Source of the DNA: Cypionkella sinensis | GTDB lineage: Bacteria; Pseudomonadota; Alphaproteobacteria; Rhodobacterales; Rhodobacteraceae | Reading direction: 5' to 3' | Assembly (NCBI RefSeq): GCF_042646385.1 | Contig: NZ_JBHRTO010000001.1 | Location: forward strand, 1,612,001-1,676,000 | DNA length: 64,000 bases | Shown: piece after piece, positions 1 through 9,020 of the stretch | Layout of the letters: every line of letters starts with the position of its first letter | Numbering within the stretch: position 1 is the first letter of the stretch | The notes under the pieces: generated by a model | What the model saw: the letters and a program-made list of their open reading frames with translations, nothing else | Told to the model about the DNA's origin: nothing | Database searches by the model: none | Position numbers and translations under genes: made by a program

Positions 1-933
1 GGCATCTTTCACGGCTTGCGCGGCGATGATCAGATTACGGTTTCTGGGGATGCCGAAGGCCATGGCGACAAAGGCGATGACCGGCTGACGGTCAGCGACA
101 CTGCCACAGGGTTCGGCGGTGAGGGGCAAGATACCATCACCGCTTCGGGTGAAAGCACAGTTCATGGTGGCAGCGGCAGGGATCTGATCTTTGCAAGCGA
201 TGAGGTTATTGCCGATGGCGGCAGTGGCGGGGACAGCATCAGCATCCGAGATGCCGCCGTTGGTTACGGCGGCAGCGGGCAGGACAGCCTGTATATGGAA
301 GGCAACAGCACAATCTATGGTGGCGATGATGCCGACAATCTGGATGTGCGTGGCAATGGCACGGCTTACGGCGATGCCGGGGACGACGATTTGCGCGGAT
401 TTGGCGCAAGCCACCTTTATGGCGGTGAGGGCAATGATCGGTTGGACGATTTCGGCCATGCCAGCACGCTTTCAGGCGGGGCTGGCGACGACCTGATCCG
501 CACCAGTTCTGGCCTAGCTGATGCCGGCGCGGGCAATGATGTGCTGGAGATCAACTGGGCCCCCAACCACTTCACCGGTGCGGGCGTCGCGCGCGCCGAA
601 TTGAGCGTCACCGGCGGCGAGGGCGGCGACACGTTCCTCGCCCATGCGGATTATGCACGTGATGACGAAACCTTCATCATCAATGATTTCGACCCCATGC
701 AGGATCATCTTAGTCTTGGCATCACCGAGGCTCAGCAAGCCCATGCCACGATCACCACAACGGCTTTTGCAACTTACACCGAAGTCACCGTCACCCTGCC
801 GGATATGCAGGTGTTGGTCGCGGGCAACACGCTGCAAACGGTGCCGCAAGTGCTGCATCTGCGGCTGAATGGCGTCACCGACCCCAGCCTTGTGCGCTAT
901 GACATTCAGACCTCGCCGGACCGTTCGCCGTAA
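1..933 (+). CDS. RTX-like / hemolysin-type calcium-binding repeat protein, C-terminal part (5' truncated)
   Basis: The reading frame is open from base 1 and codes glycine/aspartate-rich repeats of the GGxGxD kind (for example GGAGDD, GGEGND, GDAGDD), the beta-roll calcium-binding repeats of RTX proteins. A possible TTG start at 16 is very unlikely to be real, because the repeats already run at the left edge. The last ~100 residues leave the repeats and end in a short non-repetitive tail, where type I secretion signals sit in this family. RTX proteins are exported by type I secretion to the cell surface or medium. No type I secretion gene is visible here. The activity (adhesin, protease, surface protein) cannot be judged without the N-terminus. 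Confidence 0.75.
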   Translation, partial: GIFHGLRGDDQITVSGDAEGHGDKGDDRLTVSDTATGFGGEGQDTITASGESTVHGGSGRDLIFASDEVIADGGSGGDSISIRDAAVGYGGSGQDSLYMEGNSTIYGGDDADNLDVRGNGTAYGDAGDDDLRGFGASHLYGGEGNDRLDDFGHASTLSGGAGDDLIRTSSGLADAGAGNDVLEINWAPNHFTGAGVARAELSVTGGEGGDTFLAHADYARDDETFIINDFDPMQDHLSLGITEAQQAHATITTTAFATYTEVTVTLPDMQVLVAGNTLQTVPQVLHLRLNGVTDPSLVRYDIQTSPDRSP

Positions 934-976
934 CACCGCCGCGCTGCTTGATGTTGTGGCACTGATTGCTCAGCTT

Positions 977-1744
977 TCAGGCCCCATCGCGGCTCACCGA
1001 TGACTTTGCACTCGGCACCACCGCGCCCACGCCTTCCAACACCCTGAGCGGTTTGCGCACTTTGGCCGCAAGGCCGCCGCGGGTGGGGGCGTAGACTTGT
1101 TTGCTTGCCTCGACCATCAGCACCCCGCCTGCAAGCCACGGCAGGCGACGGCCGAAGGCTTCCCAGAAGTTCGAGGTGCCCAGCCAGAACCGGCTTTCCG
1201 AGGGCGGCGCGAACAGGGAGGTCATGCTGCGCTCGGGCGTAAATCCATGCGCCTTCAGTTGCGCCTCCAACTGCCCGCCTGAATAGGGGCGGCCAAAGCC
1301 GAACGGCGTGCCGTCGCGGCGCGCCCATAGCCCTGCGCGGTTCGGCACCACGAGCAACGCCCGCCCGCCAGGGGCCAGCACGCGGTGGGCTTCCTCGAGC
1401 ACAGCCGTCGGGTTGTCCGAGGTTTCAAGCCCGTGCATGATCACCAGCCGATCGACATGCCCGGTTGGCAGCGGCCACAGGGTTTCTTCGCACAGAACCG
1501 ACACATTCTCCATCCCGGCAGGCCAGGGCATCACGCCCTGCGGCCCCGGCATCAGCCCGATCACGCGGCGCGCATCGACAAGGTAGGGCCGCAGGAGTGG
1601 CACCGCAAAGCCGAATCCCACCACGGTCTGCCCTGCCGCGGGCGGCCACAGCGCCACCACCTGATCGCGGATCGCGCGTTGGGCCACACGCCCCAACTGG
1701 GTGCGGTAGTAGAAATTGCGCAGGTCTAGCACGTCGAGATGCAT
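977..1744 (-). CDS. class I SAM-dependent methyltransferase
   Basis: The 255-residue protein starts MHLDVLDLRNFYY. I chose ATG 1744 because upstream in-frame codons lie in the intergenic region shared with the divergent glyoxalase II gene. The core matches the Methyltransf_11 group: a glycine-containing VVGFGFAVPLL segment as motif I, then EEAHRVLAPGGRALLVVPN near residue 140, the usual 'RVLxPGG' post-motif. Motif I is looser than the classic GxGxG. The pairing of such a methyltransferase divergently with gloB is common in Rhodobacteraceae. The substrate is unknown. Confidence 0.85.
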   Translation of the reverse strand: MHLDVLDLRNFYYRTQLGRVAQRAIRDQVVALWPPAAGQTVVGFGFAVPLLRPYLVDARRVIGLMPGPQGVMPWPAGMENVSVLCEETLWPLPTGHVDRLVIMHGLETSDNPTAVLEEAHRVLAPGGRALLVVPNRAGLWARRDGTPFGFGRPYSGGQLEAQLKAHGFTPERSMTSLFAPPSESRFWLGTSNFWEAFGRRLPWLAGGVLMVEASKQVYAPTRGGLAAKVRKPLRVLEGVGAVVPSAKSSVSRDGA

Positions 1745-1929
1745 GGGCGGGGCGGTTCCTTCGGACTGTCGCGCGATCATACCCAGAAGCAGCCTTAACG
1801 CCATGACCGAAACGCGAAGATGATCTTTGGTCGGGCCCGTTGCGGCAGTGCCACGGAATTTCGCAAATTCCGTCTGGTAGGCCGCCTGATTTTTCCGCAC
1901 TCTGGGGCAAATCTGGAAAGGCCGCTGTC

Positions 1930-2697
1930 ATGACCCTGGAACTTGTCACCATCCCCTGCCTGAAGGACAACTACGCCTATCTGCTGCATGATGCCGCGCG
2001 GGCCGAGACCACGCTGATCGACGCGCCGGAAGCGGGTCCGATCCTGGCCGAGTTGAAGACGCGCGGTTGGCATCTGGATCAGATCCTGCTGACGCATCAC
2101 CATTGGGATCATATCGACGGCGTGGCCGAGATCGTCGAAGCCACCTCTGCCGAGATTCTGGGGGCCAAGGCCGACTCGCACCGCCTGCCCCCGCTCAGTC
2201 GCGAACTGGTCGAGGCGGATCAGATCAAAGTGGGCACTGAGGTCGCCTATGTCATTGATGTGCCGGGGCATACCATCGGCCATATCGCGTTTTATCTGCC
2301 GGTTTCGGGCCTGTGTTTTACCGCTGACAGCCTGATGGCCGCAGGCTGTGGCCGGTTGTTTGAAGGCACACCGCAGCAAATGTTCGACAGCCTTGCCAAG
2401 CTGCAACAATTACCGCCCAGCACACTGATCTGTTCGGGCCACGAATACACCACCGCCAATCTGGCCTTTGCCGTCACCATCGACCCCGATAACGCCGCCC
2501 TGCAGGCGCGTGTCCGCGCCGTGGCCCGCGAGCGCGCCGGCGATCGGCCCACGGTGCCGGTGGCACTGTCGGAAGAATTGGCGACCAACCCTTTTCTGCG
2601 CGCCCAAGACCCCTATATCAGGCAGCGTCTGGGTATGGTCGATGCAAGCGATGCCCAAGTCTTCACCGAAATCCGGGCCCGGAAGGACAAATTCTGA
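1930..2697 (+). CDS. gloB: hydroxyacylglutathione hydrolase (glyoxalase II)
   Basis: The enzyme hydrolyses S-D-lactoylglutathione to D-lactate and glutathione, the second step of methylglyoxal detoxification in the cytosol. The metallo-beta-lactamase motif THHHWDH lies at residues 55-61, followed by a GHTIGH histidine motif and a SGHEYT motif near residue 165, which provide the binuclear metal ligands. The C-terminal helical domain ends in EIRARKDKF. The length of 255 aa is normal. I chose ATG 1930, which gives the canonical N-terminus MTLELVTIPCLKDNYAY; the frame stays open upstream but that part lacks family features. It is divergent from the methyltransferase gene. Confidence 0.95.
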   Translation: MTLELVTIPCLKDNYAYLLHDAARAETTLIDAPEAGPILAELKTRGWHLDQILLTHHHWDHIDGVAEIVEATSAEILGAKADSHRLPPLSRELVEADQIKVGTEVAYVIDVPGHTIGHIAFYLPVSGLCFTADSLMAAGCGRLFEGTPQQMFDSLAKLQQLPPSTLICSGHEYTTANLAFAVTIDPDNAALQARVRAVARERAGDRPTVPVALSEELATNPFLRAQDPYIRQRLGMVDASDAQVFTEIRARKDKF

Positions 2698-2867
2698 GTC
2701 CGTTATGCACCGTTCTCATCACAAATTGCATCAGCGCCGACAATTTCCGAAATCTTGCCGAAATAGGGCTTGAAGATCGCAGAATAAAACCGATCCTTTA
2801 CCTTATGAGGCCATGGTTGGATTAGGGCCACTCGCCCGTCCGACCCGCAGGACAGGAGCACGACCAA

Positions 2868-5189
2868 GTGCCATCATTTTCGACGACCCTCGAACAAGCC
2901 ATCCACGGTGCTTTGGCGCTTGCCAATGCCCGTCGCCATGAACTTGCCACGCTGGAGCATCTGTTGCTCTCGCTGATCGACGAACCCGATGCGGCCCGCG
3001 TGATGAAGGCCTGCTCGGTCAACCTCGACGATCTGCGCAAGACGTTGAACGAGTTTATCGACGACGATCTGTCGACACTGGTCACAGACGTCGAAGGCTC
3101 GGAAGCGGTGCCCACCGCCGCGTTCCAGCGGGTGATCCAGCGTGCTGCGATCCATGTCCAAAGCTCGGGCCGCACCGAAGTCACCGGCGCCAATGTGCTG
3201 GTGGCGATTTTCGCCGAACGCGAATCCAATGCGGCCTATTTCCTGCAAGAACAGGACATGACCCGCTATGACGCGGTGAATTTCATCGCCCATGGCGTCG
3301 CCAAAGACCCCAGCTATGGCGAGGCGCGCCCGGTGACGGGGGCAGAAGAACACCACCACGAAACCCCAAAAGCCGAGGCTGGTGAGGCCAAGGAATCTGC
3401 GCTGTCGAAATACTGCGTGGATCTGAACGTCAAGGCGATCAAGGGCGATGTCGACCCGCTGATCGGGCGTGAGGATGAGGTGGAGCGTGCCATTCAGGTG
3501 CTCTGCCGCCGTCGCAAGAACAACCCGCTGCTGGTGGGTGATCCGGGCGTGGGCAAAACCGCGATTGCCGAAGGTTTGGCCAAGAAAATCGTGGATAAAC
3601 AAACGCCTGACATTCTTGCACATGCGACGATCTATTCGTTGGACATGGGCGCTTTGCTGGCAGGTACCCGCTATCGCGGTGACTTTGAAGAACGCCTGAA
3701 AGCGGTCGTCAAGGAAATGGAAGATCACCCCGACGCGATCCTGTTCATCGACGAAATCCACACCGTGATCGGTGCGGGGGCGACGAGCGGCGGTGCGATG
3801 GATGCTTCGAACCTGCTGAAACCGGCGCTGGCTGGTGGCAAGCTGCGCTGTATGGGCTCCACCACCTACAAGGAATTCCGTCAACACTTCGAGAAGGACC
3901 GTGCACTGTCGCGGCGCTTCCAGAAGATCGACGTGAACGAGCCTTCGGTGCCGGATGCGATCAAGATCCTGATGGGTCTAAAGCCGCATTTCGAGGAACA
4001 CCACGACCTGCGCTACACCAATGATGCGATCAAATCGGCGGTGGAACTGGCGGCGCGCTATATCCACGACCGCAAACTGCCTGATAGCGCCATTGACGTG
4101 ATCGACGAAGCCGGGGCTGCGCAGCATCTGCTGTCGGATTCGAAAAAGCGCAAGTCCTTGGGCGTGAAGGAAATTGAGGCTGTGGTGGCCAAGATTGCCC
4201 GCATCCCGGCGAAATCGGTCTCGAAAGATGATGCCGAAACCCTGCGCGATCTGGAAAAGACCCTGAAGCGCGTGGTGTTCGGGCAGGACAAGGCGGTTGA
4301 AGCGCTTTGCTCGGCGATCAAACTGGCGCGGGCTGGCCTGCGCGAGCCGGAAAAGCCCATCGGCAACTATCTGTTCGCAGGGCCGACGGGTGTGGGGAAA
4401 ACGGAAGTGGCCAAACAACTGGCCTCGTCCCTTGGCGTGAAGCTGCTGCGGTTTGATATGTCGGAATACATGGAGAAACATGCAGTTAGCCGCCTGATCG
4501 GTGCGCCGCCCGGCTATGTTGGCTTTGACCAAGGCGGTATGCTGACCGATGGCGTCGATCAAGACCCGCATTGCGTGCTGCTGCTCGATGAGATGGAAAA
4601 GGCGCATCCGGATGTCTACAACATCCTGTTGCAGGTGATGGACCACGGCAAGCTGACCGACCATAACGGCCGGACGGTGGATTTCCGCAACGTGATCCTG
4701 ATCATGACCTCGAACGCCGGGGCGATGGAGCAATCGAAGGAATCCATCGGCTTTGGCCGCGCCGCCCGCACGGGCGAGGATACCGCCGCGATTGAACGCA
4801 CCTTCACGCCGGAATTCCGCAACCGTCTGGACGCCGTGATCAGCTTTGCCCGCTTGGGCAAAGAGGTGATCATGGAGGTGGTGTCGAAGTTCGTGCTTCA
4901 ACTTGAGGCGCAGCTGATGGACCGCAACGTGCATATTGATCTGACGCCGGAAGCCGCAGCTTGGCTGGGTGACAAGGGCTATGATGACAAGATGGGCGCA
5001 CGGCCTTTGGGCCGGGTGATTCAGGAATACATCAAAAAGCCGTTGGCCGAGGAATTGCTGTTCGGCAAACTGACCAAAGGCGGCACGGTGCATGTGGGCG
5101 TCAAGGACGGCGAGTTGTCGCTGACCTTTGAAGAACCGCAAAAGGCCCGCCTGACCGGGCAAAGGCCGCCGCTGCTGACGGCAGAATGA
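2868..5189 (+). CDS. clpA: ATP-dependent Clp protease ATP-binding subunit ClpA
   Basis: ClpA is the AAA+ unfoldase that feeds substrates, including N-degron proteins brought by ClpS, into the ClpP peptidase. This 773-residue protein begins at a GTG (MPSFSTTLEQ) behind GGAGCACGACCAA. It has the Clp_N double repeat (about 1-145), a first AAA module with Walker A GDPGVGKT near residue 223 and Walker B LFIDEIH, and a second module with Walker A GPTGVGKT near residue 505 and LLLDEMEKAHPDV. The ClpB middle coiled coil is absent, which separates it from ClpB. clpS is not next to it, although the two are often adjacent in alphaproteobacteria. The downstream M23 peptidase gene overlaps its stop by 4 bp. 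Confidence 0.96.
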   Translation: MPSFSTTLEQAIHGALALANARRHELATLEHLLLSLIDEPDAARVMKACSVNLDDLRKTLNEFIDDDLSTLVTDVEGSEAVPTAAFQRVIQRAAIHVQSSGRTEVTGANVLVAIFAERESNAAYFLQEQDMTRYDAVNFIAHGVAKDPSYGEARPVTGAEEHHHETPKAEAGEAKESALSKYCVDLNVKAIKGDVDPLIGREDEVERAIQVLCRRRKNNPLLVGDPGVGKTAIAEGLAKKIVDKQTPDILAHATIYSLDMGALLAGTRYRGDFEERLKAVVKEMEDHPDAILFIDEIHTVIGAGATSGGAMDASNLLKPALAGGKLRCMGSTTYKEFRQHFEKDRALSRRFQKIDVNEPSVPDAIKILMGLKPHFEEHHDLRYTNDAIKSAVELAARYIHDRKLPDSAIDVIDEAGAAQHLLSDSKKRKSLGVKEIEAVVAKIARIPAKSVSKDDAETLRDLEKTLKRVVFGQDKAVEALCSAIKLARAGLREPEKPIGNYLFAGPTGVGKTEVAKQLASSLGVKLLRFDMSEYMEKHAVSRLIGAPPGYVGFDQGGMLTDGVDQDPHCVLLLDEMEKAHPDVYNILLQVMDHGKLTDHNGRTVDFRNVILIMTSNAGAMEQSKESIGFGRAARTGEDTAAIERTFTPEFRNRLDAVISFARLGKEVIMEVVSKFVLQLEAQLMDRNVHIDLTPEAAAWLGDKGYDDKMGARPLGRVIQEYIKKPLAEELLFGKLTKGGTVHVGVKDGELSLTFEEPQKARLTGQRPPLLTAE

Positions 5190-6136
5190 TCAAGGCTTTA
5201 ACAATTTCTTTGGCCCTCGCCTTCCCGGCGGGGGCCTTTGAATTGGCGCTGCCGGTGGCCTGCGATCTGGGCAAAACCTGCTACATCCAGCAATATGCCG
5301 ACCATGACCCCAGCGCCGAGGCGGATGATTTCACCTGCGGCAGTTTAAGCTACGATGGCCATGACGGCACCGATTTCGCCCTGCCAACCCGTGCGGCGAT
5401 GGCGGCGGGGGTGGATGTGTTGGCGGCAAGTGCCGGAACAGTGCTGGGCACCCGCGATGGTGTCGCCGATTTCGCCGCCTTTCCTGCGGGGCAAGACTGC
5501 GGCAATGGCGTGCTGATTGATCACGGCGACGGCTGGCAGACGCAATATTGCCATATGAAACAAGGCTCTGTGCGGGTTTCTTCAGGTCAAGCCGTGGCCG
5601 AGGGGCAGGTGCTGGGCCAGATCGGCCAATCCGGCAACGCCGCCTTCCCGCATCTGCATCTGTCGGTGCGCCACAACGCCGACAAGATCGACCCGTTCGC
5701 GCCGCAAACCCCACTCGGCAGCCCGCGGATAGGTTGTGGGGCGACGGGTTCGGAATTATGGCGCGATGCCCTGCCCTACCAACCCGGCGGGATGCTTGCG
5801 GTGGGCATCAGCCCTGCTGTTCCCGACTATGCCGCGATCAAGGCGGGGCTTGCCAGCCCGGATTTGCCCGCGACCGCCCCTGCTCTGGTGGTCTGGGGCT
5901 TCATGTTCGGCCTGCAGGCGGGCGATGCGGTGCTGTTCCGGCTGACCGGGCCTGCGGGCGATGTGTTGACTGAACGCTCGGTGATCGAAAAGCCGCAAGC
6001 GCAGGCGTTTCGCGCAGTGGGGCGCAAGTTGAAGGCGGCGATATGGCCAGAGGGGCGCTATCAGGGCGCGGTGATCTTGCAGCGGCGCGGGGTGGAATTG
6101 GGGCGGCAGAGCATCGAGATCAGCGTGGGCGAGTAA
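5186..6136 (+). CDS. M23-family metallopeptidase (murein endopeptidase-like), secreted
   Basis: The 316-residue protein has an N-terminal signal peptide (MIKALTISLALAFPAGAF). Its peptidase_M23/LytM core spans roughly residues 45-175. Zinc-ligand motifs are visible: HDGTDF (HxxxD) near residue 57 and FPHLHLS (HxH) near residue 158. Such enzymes cut peptidoglycan cross-bridges in the periplasm. Several paired cysteines (CDLGKTC, CG) fit an oxidised periplasmic protein. The C-terminal ~110 residues form an extra beta-rich region I do not recognise. The start overlaps the clpA stop (ATGA), so the two are probably translationally coupled, an odd pairing of a cytosolic unfoldase with a wall hydrolase. 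Confidence 0.88.
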   Translation: MIKALTISLALAFPAGAFELALPVACDLGKTCYIQQYADHDPSAEADDFTCGSLSYDGHDGTDFALPTRAAMAAGVDVLAASAGTVLGTRDGVADFAAFPAGQDCGNGVLIDHGDGWQTQYCHMKQGSVRVSSGQAVAEGQVLGQIGQSGNAAFPHLHLSVRHNADKIDPFAPQTPLGSPRIGCGATGSELWRDALPYQPGGMLAVGISPAVPDYAAIKAGLASPDLPATAPALVVWGFMFGLQAGDAVLFRLTGPAGDVLTERSVIEKPQAQAFRAVGRKLKAAIWPEGRYQGAVILQRRGVELGRQSIEISVGE

Positions 6137-6159
6137 CCTGAACCCTTGCGATGGATAGA

Positions 6160-7752
6160 TTACCGCTCGGTCAGCTTCAATTCGATCCGCCGGTTCTGTG
6201 CGCGGGCCTGCGGCGTGTCTCCGGGGGCCACCGGCTGATATTCACCAAACCCGGTCGCCGCCAAGCGCTGCGGTGGGAAGCCAAGCTGATCCTGCATGTA
6301 GCGCACCACCGACAAAGCGCGGGCTTGGCTAAGCTGCCAGTTGTCCTTGAACTCCCCCGTCCCCGACAAGGGCACGTTATCGGTGTGGCCATCGACGCGG
6401 ATGATCCAGTCGATGCCGGGGGGGATTTTGCCCGCAACTTCGTCAAGGATCTTCACCACATCAGCAATCTGGGCCTGCCCTTCCGGGGCGAGATCAGCCG
6501 AGCCGGGGTTGAACAACACCTCGGACGAGAACACGAAACGGTCGCCCACCACCCGCACGCCCTGCCGCCCCGCCAGAAGTTGCGAAAGCTGGCCGAAGAA
6601 TTCGCTGCGGAATTTCGCCAGATCGGCGTTTTCGGTCTCCAGCCGCACCCGCTCGGCCGCCTCCAATTCAGCGCGCTTCTTCTGCTCGGCGGCGACCTGC
6701 GCCAAGGCGGCGTTCAACTGGCTGCCCAAAGCTTCGATCTGCACCTTGTTGCTGGAATCGGCGATGGCAGAGGCATCAAGCAGGCCTTGGAGTTCCCCCA
6801 ACTGCACGCGCAGGGCGGCGATTTGCTGGTTCAGCACTTCCATCTTGCGGGCGGCTTCCAGCGATTTCTGCTGTTCGGCGGTCAGGGCCGCCTGCGCGGT
6901 GGCCAGAAGCGTGGCCTGTTTGTCGCCCGCCGTGGCCGATTGCGCGGCTTTGGTGTTGGCGGCGGCAAGCAGGGTCAGGGTGTCTTCGGCCTTTTTGCGT
7001 TGTTCCTCAAGGGCTAAGGTCATCGCCGTCAGTTCGGCATCCGAGTTTTTCAGCTTGTCGCGCAGGGCGGTCAGGGCTGCGGCATCGACCAGTCGGGCGG
7101 CTTCGGCCTCGGTCAGTTTGGTCTGGGCGGCTTTCAGATCGGTGGCACTGGCATCGGCTTTGGTTTTCAGATCGGCCAGCAAAGCCTCGAGCGCGGCACT
7201 GCGAGCGGCGGCAAGGCGGGCGGCTTCGGCCCCGGCGTCAATTTCACTGCGGGCTTTGGCAAGGGCGAGGTCGAGCGCTTGTTTCTCGGTCAGTTGCTTG
7301 GCGGCTTCGGCCTCCAAATCCGCCACTTGCCCCCGCGCGGCGTCACGTTCCGACAACAGCCCGGCAACCTGTTCTTCAAAGCTGGTGATGCGCGTTTGGG
7401 CTGCGGCGAGTTCGCCTTCTTTGGTCGCGATCTGGCCGGTGAGGGTGGCGATCAGCGCCGATTGCTGCTCGCCCTTGGCCTGCGCTTCGGTGAGATCGGC
7501 GGTCAGGCTGCCGACCTGCCCCTGCAAATCGCTGACTTTTTGCCGCTCTAGCCCCAAGGCATCTGCGAGGCCTGAGATCTGCGCGGTAAGGCTGTCCAAC
7601 TCGGTCGATTGTGTGGTGATGGTGTCGCGCAGAACCGATTGCATCACGGTGAAGATGGTCAGCACGAACATCAGCACCATCAACAACGTGGTGACAGCGT
7701 CGACAAAGCCGGGCCAGATCATCGCAGAGTCGCGTTTGCGGCGCAGCGCCAT
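6160..7752 (-). CDS. MotB-like OmpA-family peptidoglycan-binding protein with long coiled coil
   Basis: This 530-residue protein has one N-terminal membrane helix (about residues 12-38) carrying an aspartate in the segment PGFVDAVTTLLMVLMF, the position of the proton-accepting Asp of MotB/TolR/ZorB-type subunits. Residues ~45-400 are an almost unbroken Ala/Glu/Gln/Lys/Leu-rich coiled coil. The C-terminal ~120 residues are an OmpA-like murein-binding domain with VDGHTDNVP and NWQLSQARALSVVRYM. The start at 7752 follows the MotA-like gene by one base, so they form an operon and very likely one complex. The role of this proton-driven pair is unknown; it is not flagellar by context. Confidence 0.85.
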   Translation of the reverse strand: MALRRKRDSAMIWPGFVDAVTTLLMVLMFVLTIFTVMQSVLRDTITTQSTELDSLTAQISGLADALGLERQKVSDLQGQVGSLTADLTEAQAKGEQQSALIATLTGQIATKEGELAAAQTRITSFEEQVAGLLSERDAARGQVADLEAEAAKQLTEKQALDLALAKARSEIDAGAEAARLAAARSAALEALLADLKTKADASATDLKAAQTKLTEAEAARLVDAAALTALRDKLKNSDAELTAMTLALEEQRKKAEDTLTLLAAANTKAAQSATAGDKQATLLATAQAALTAEQQKSLEAARKMEVLNQQIAALRVQLGELQGLLDASAIADSSNKVQIEALGSQLNAALAQVAAEQKKRAELEAAERVRLETENADLAKFRSEFFGQLSQLLAGRQGVRVVGDRFVFSSEVLFNPGSADLAPEGQAQIADVVKILDEVAGKIPPGIDWIIRVDGHTDNVPLSGTGEFKDNWQLSQARALSVVRYMQDQLGFPPQRLAATGFGEYQPVAPGDTPQARAQNRRIELKLTER

Positions 7753-7753
7753 C

Positions 7754-8947
7754 TTAGCCCCGCGCGGGCGCGTTGCGCGCAAGCTGACGCACCGAGGCCG
7801 TCAGTGCCGAGATGTCGCCGCGCAGATCGGCGATGCTTTCTTGCCGCCCGGCAGAGATTTCTTCAAGGATTCTCAGCAGTTGCACGTCGATCGAGCGCAG
7901 ACGCATCCGGCTTTCGGCATCGGAATGGGCGCCACCTTCGGCCCCGACGAGGGCTGCGATCAAACGCTCTTGCCCTTCGGCGATGCGGTTAAGCGCGGCA
8001 GTCTGACCACTTTCTGCCTCGGCCCGCTGGCCGAGTTGCGCGACGGCGGCGGTCAGATCGGCGAGGCCCTGTTCCAGACCCGCGAGACCCTGTTCGACGC
8101 CCGAGCGGTTGGCTTCGACCTGCGCAAACAGGCTTTGCATCACTTCGATCTGCTCGGACATATGGTCGAGAACGGCAGAAGTAACGCCCGCCTCACCGCC
8201 CTCAGCCTCACCGCTGGAAAAACCGACGCGGGTGATCGAGGACAGCCATTCCTCCAACTCGCGCGCGAAACGGTTCTGGCCGTGGCTGGCGAACAGCTCC
8301 AACAGGCCAACGACAAGCGAGCCTGCAAGGCCGAGAAGCGAGGAGGAAAACGCGGTGCCCATGCCGCCCAACTGGCTTTCAAGGCCCTTCATCAGCTTGC
8401 CAAACACATCCATGCCGCTTTCGCCCTGCTGGGGCGCAAGCGAGCGGATGGTTTCGACAATGGCGGGAACCGTGGTGGCAAGGCCGTAGAACGTGCCCAA
8501 AAGACCAAGGAAAACCAAAAGGTTGGTCAGATAGCGCGTGATATCGCGCGCCTCATCTATGCGGGTTTCCACCGATTCAAGGATGGTGCGCGAGGCGGAT
8601 GACGATATCTGCATCCGCGCGCCGCGCGCGCGCAACAGTTGCGCGAGGGGGGCCAACAGGCGCGGCGGGATAGCATCTTCGGACCCGGTTTCGTGGCGCA
8701 CGAAACGCTCGATCCAGGCCACCGATTGCATCAGCGTGATCACCTGCCAAAAGCAGGTGATGATGCCAAGGCTGAACACCACAATGATAAAGCCGTTCAG
8801 CAGCGGATTGGTGGCGATGATCCCGGCCACCGTGCCATGGATCAGCCACGCACCTGCGCCAACCAGCGCCACCGCCAAAAGCATGGTGACAATCTGCCGG
8901 ATCGGCTGGCTGAAAAAGGTCGTCTGCGCGGCCTTGGGTATTTCCAT
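7754..8947 (-). CDS. MotA/TolQ/ExbB-type proton channel family protein
   Basis: The 397-residue inner membrane protein has two N-terminal membrane helices (about 17-37 and 47-70), a cytoplasmic stretch, then two more (about 141-163 and 195-220). The conserved segment FLGLLGTFYGLATTV and the glycine-rich LGGMGTAFSSSLLGLAGSL are hallmark MotA_ExbB regions. The C-terminal ~170 residues are a cytoplasmic helical tail (EANRSGVEQGLAGLEQGLAD and onward) that is longer than in ExbB. It is transcribed just ahead of the OmpA-domain MotB-like gene, so the two should make a proton-powered complex that works on murein or the outer membrane. Confidence 0.88.
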   Translation of the reverse strand: MEIPKAAQTTFFSQPIRQIVTMLLAVALVGAGAWLIHGTVAGIIATNPLLNGFIIVVFSLGIITCFWQVITLMQSVAWIERFVRHETGSEDAIPPRLLAPLAQLLRARGARMQISSSASRTILESVETRIDEARDITRYLTNLLVFLGLLGTFYGLATTVPAIVETIRSLAPQQGESGMDVFGKLMKGLESQLGGMGTAFSSSLLGLAGSLVVGLLELFASHGQNRFARELEEWLSSITRVGFSSGEAEGGEAGVTSAVLDHMSEQIEVMQSLFAQVEANRSGVEQGLAGLEQGLADLTAAVAQLGQRAEAESGQTAALNRIAEGQERLIAALVGAEGGAHSDAESRMRLRSIDVQLLRILEEISAGRQESIADLRGDISALTASVRQLARNAPARG

Positions 8948-9020
8948 TTTGGTCGGTTCCGCCCCGATGTTCTGCTCTGCTCAAGCATAGCACGCGACGG
9001 CCTCAAGCCAAGTAAAACCC

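Noticed and set aside
2698..2867. A heat-shock (sigma-32) promoter for clpA
   Set aside because: CTTGAAG near 2769 resembles a -35 box, but no convincing -10 (CCCCAT-like) lies at the right distance.
6341..8602. A 753-codon plus-strand open frame
   Set aside because: It runs opposite the OmpA-domain and MotA-like genes, is Ser/Ala/Arg-rich low-complexity sequence and has no domain; a by-product of high-GC codon bias.
6160..8947. ZorA/ZorB of a Zorya phage-defence system
   Set aside because: The pair is MotA/MotB-like as in Zorya, but no ZorC, ZorD helicase or ZorE nuclease gene is adjacent, and the long coiled coil is in the MotB-like partner rather than the ZorA-like one.
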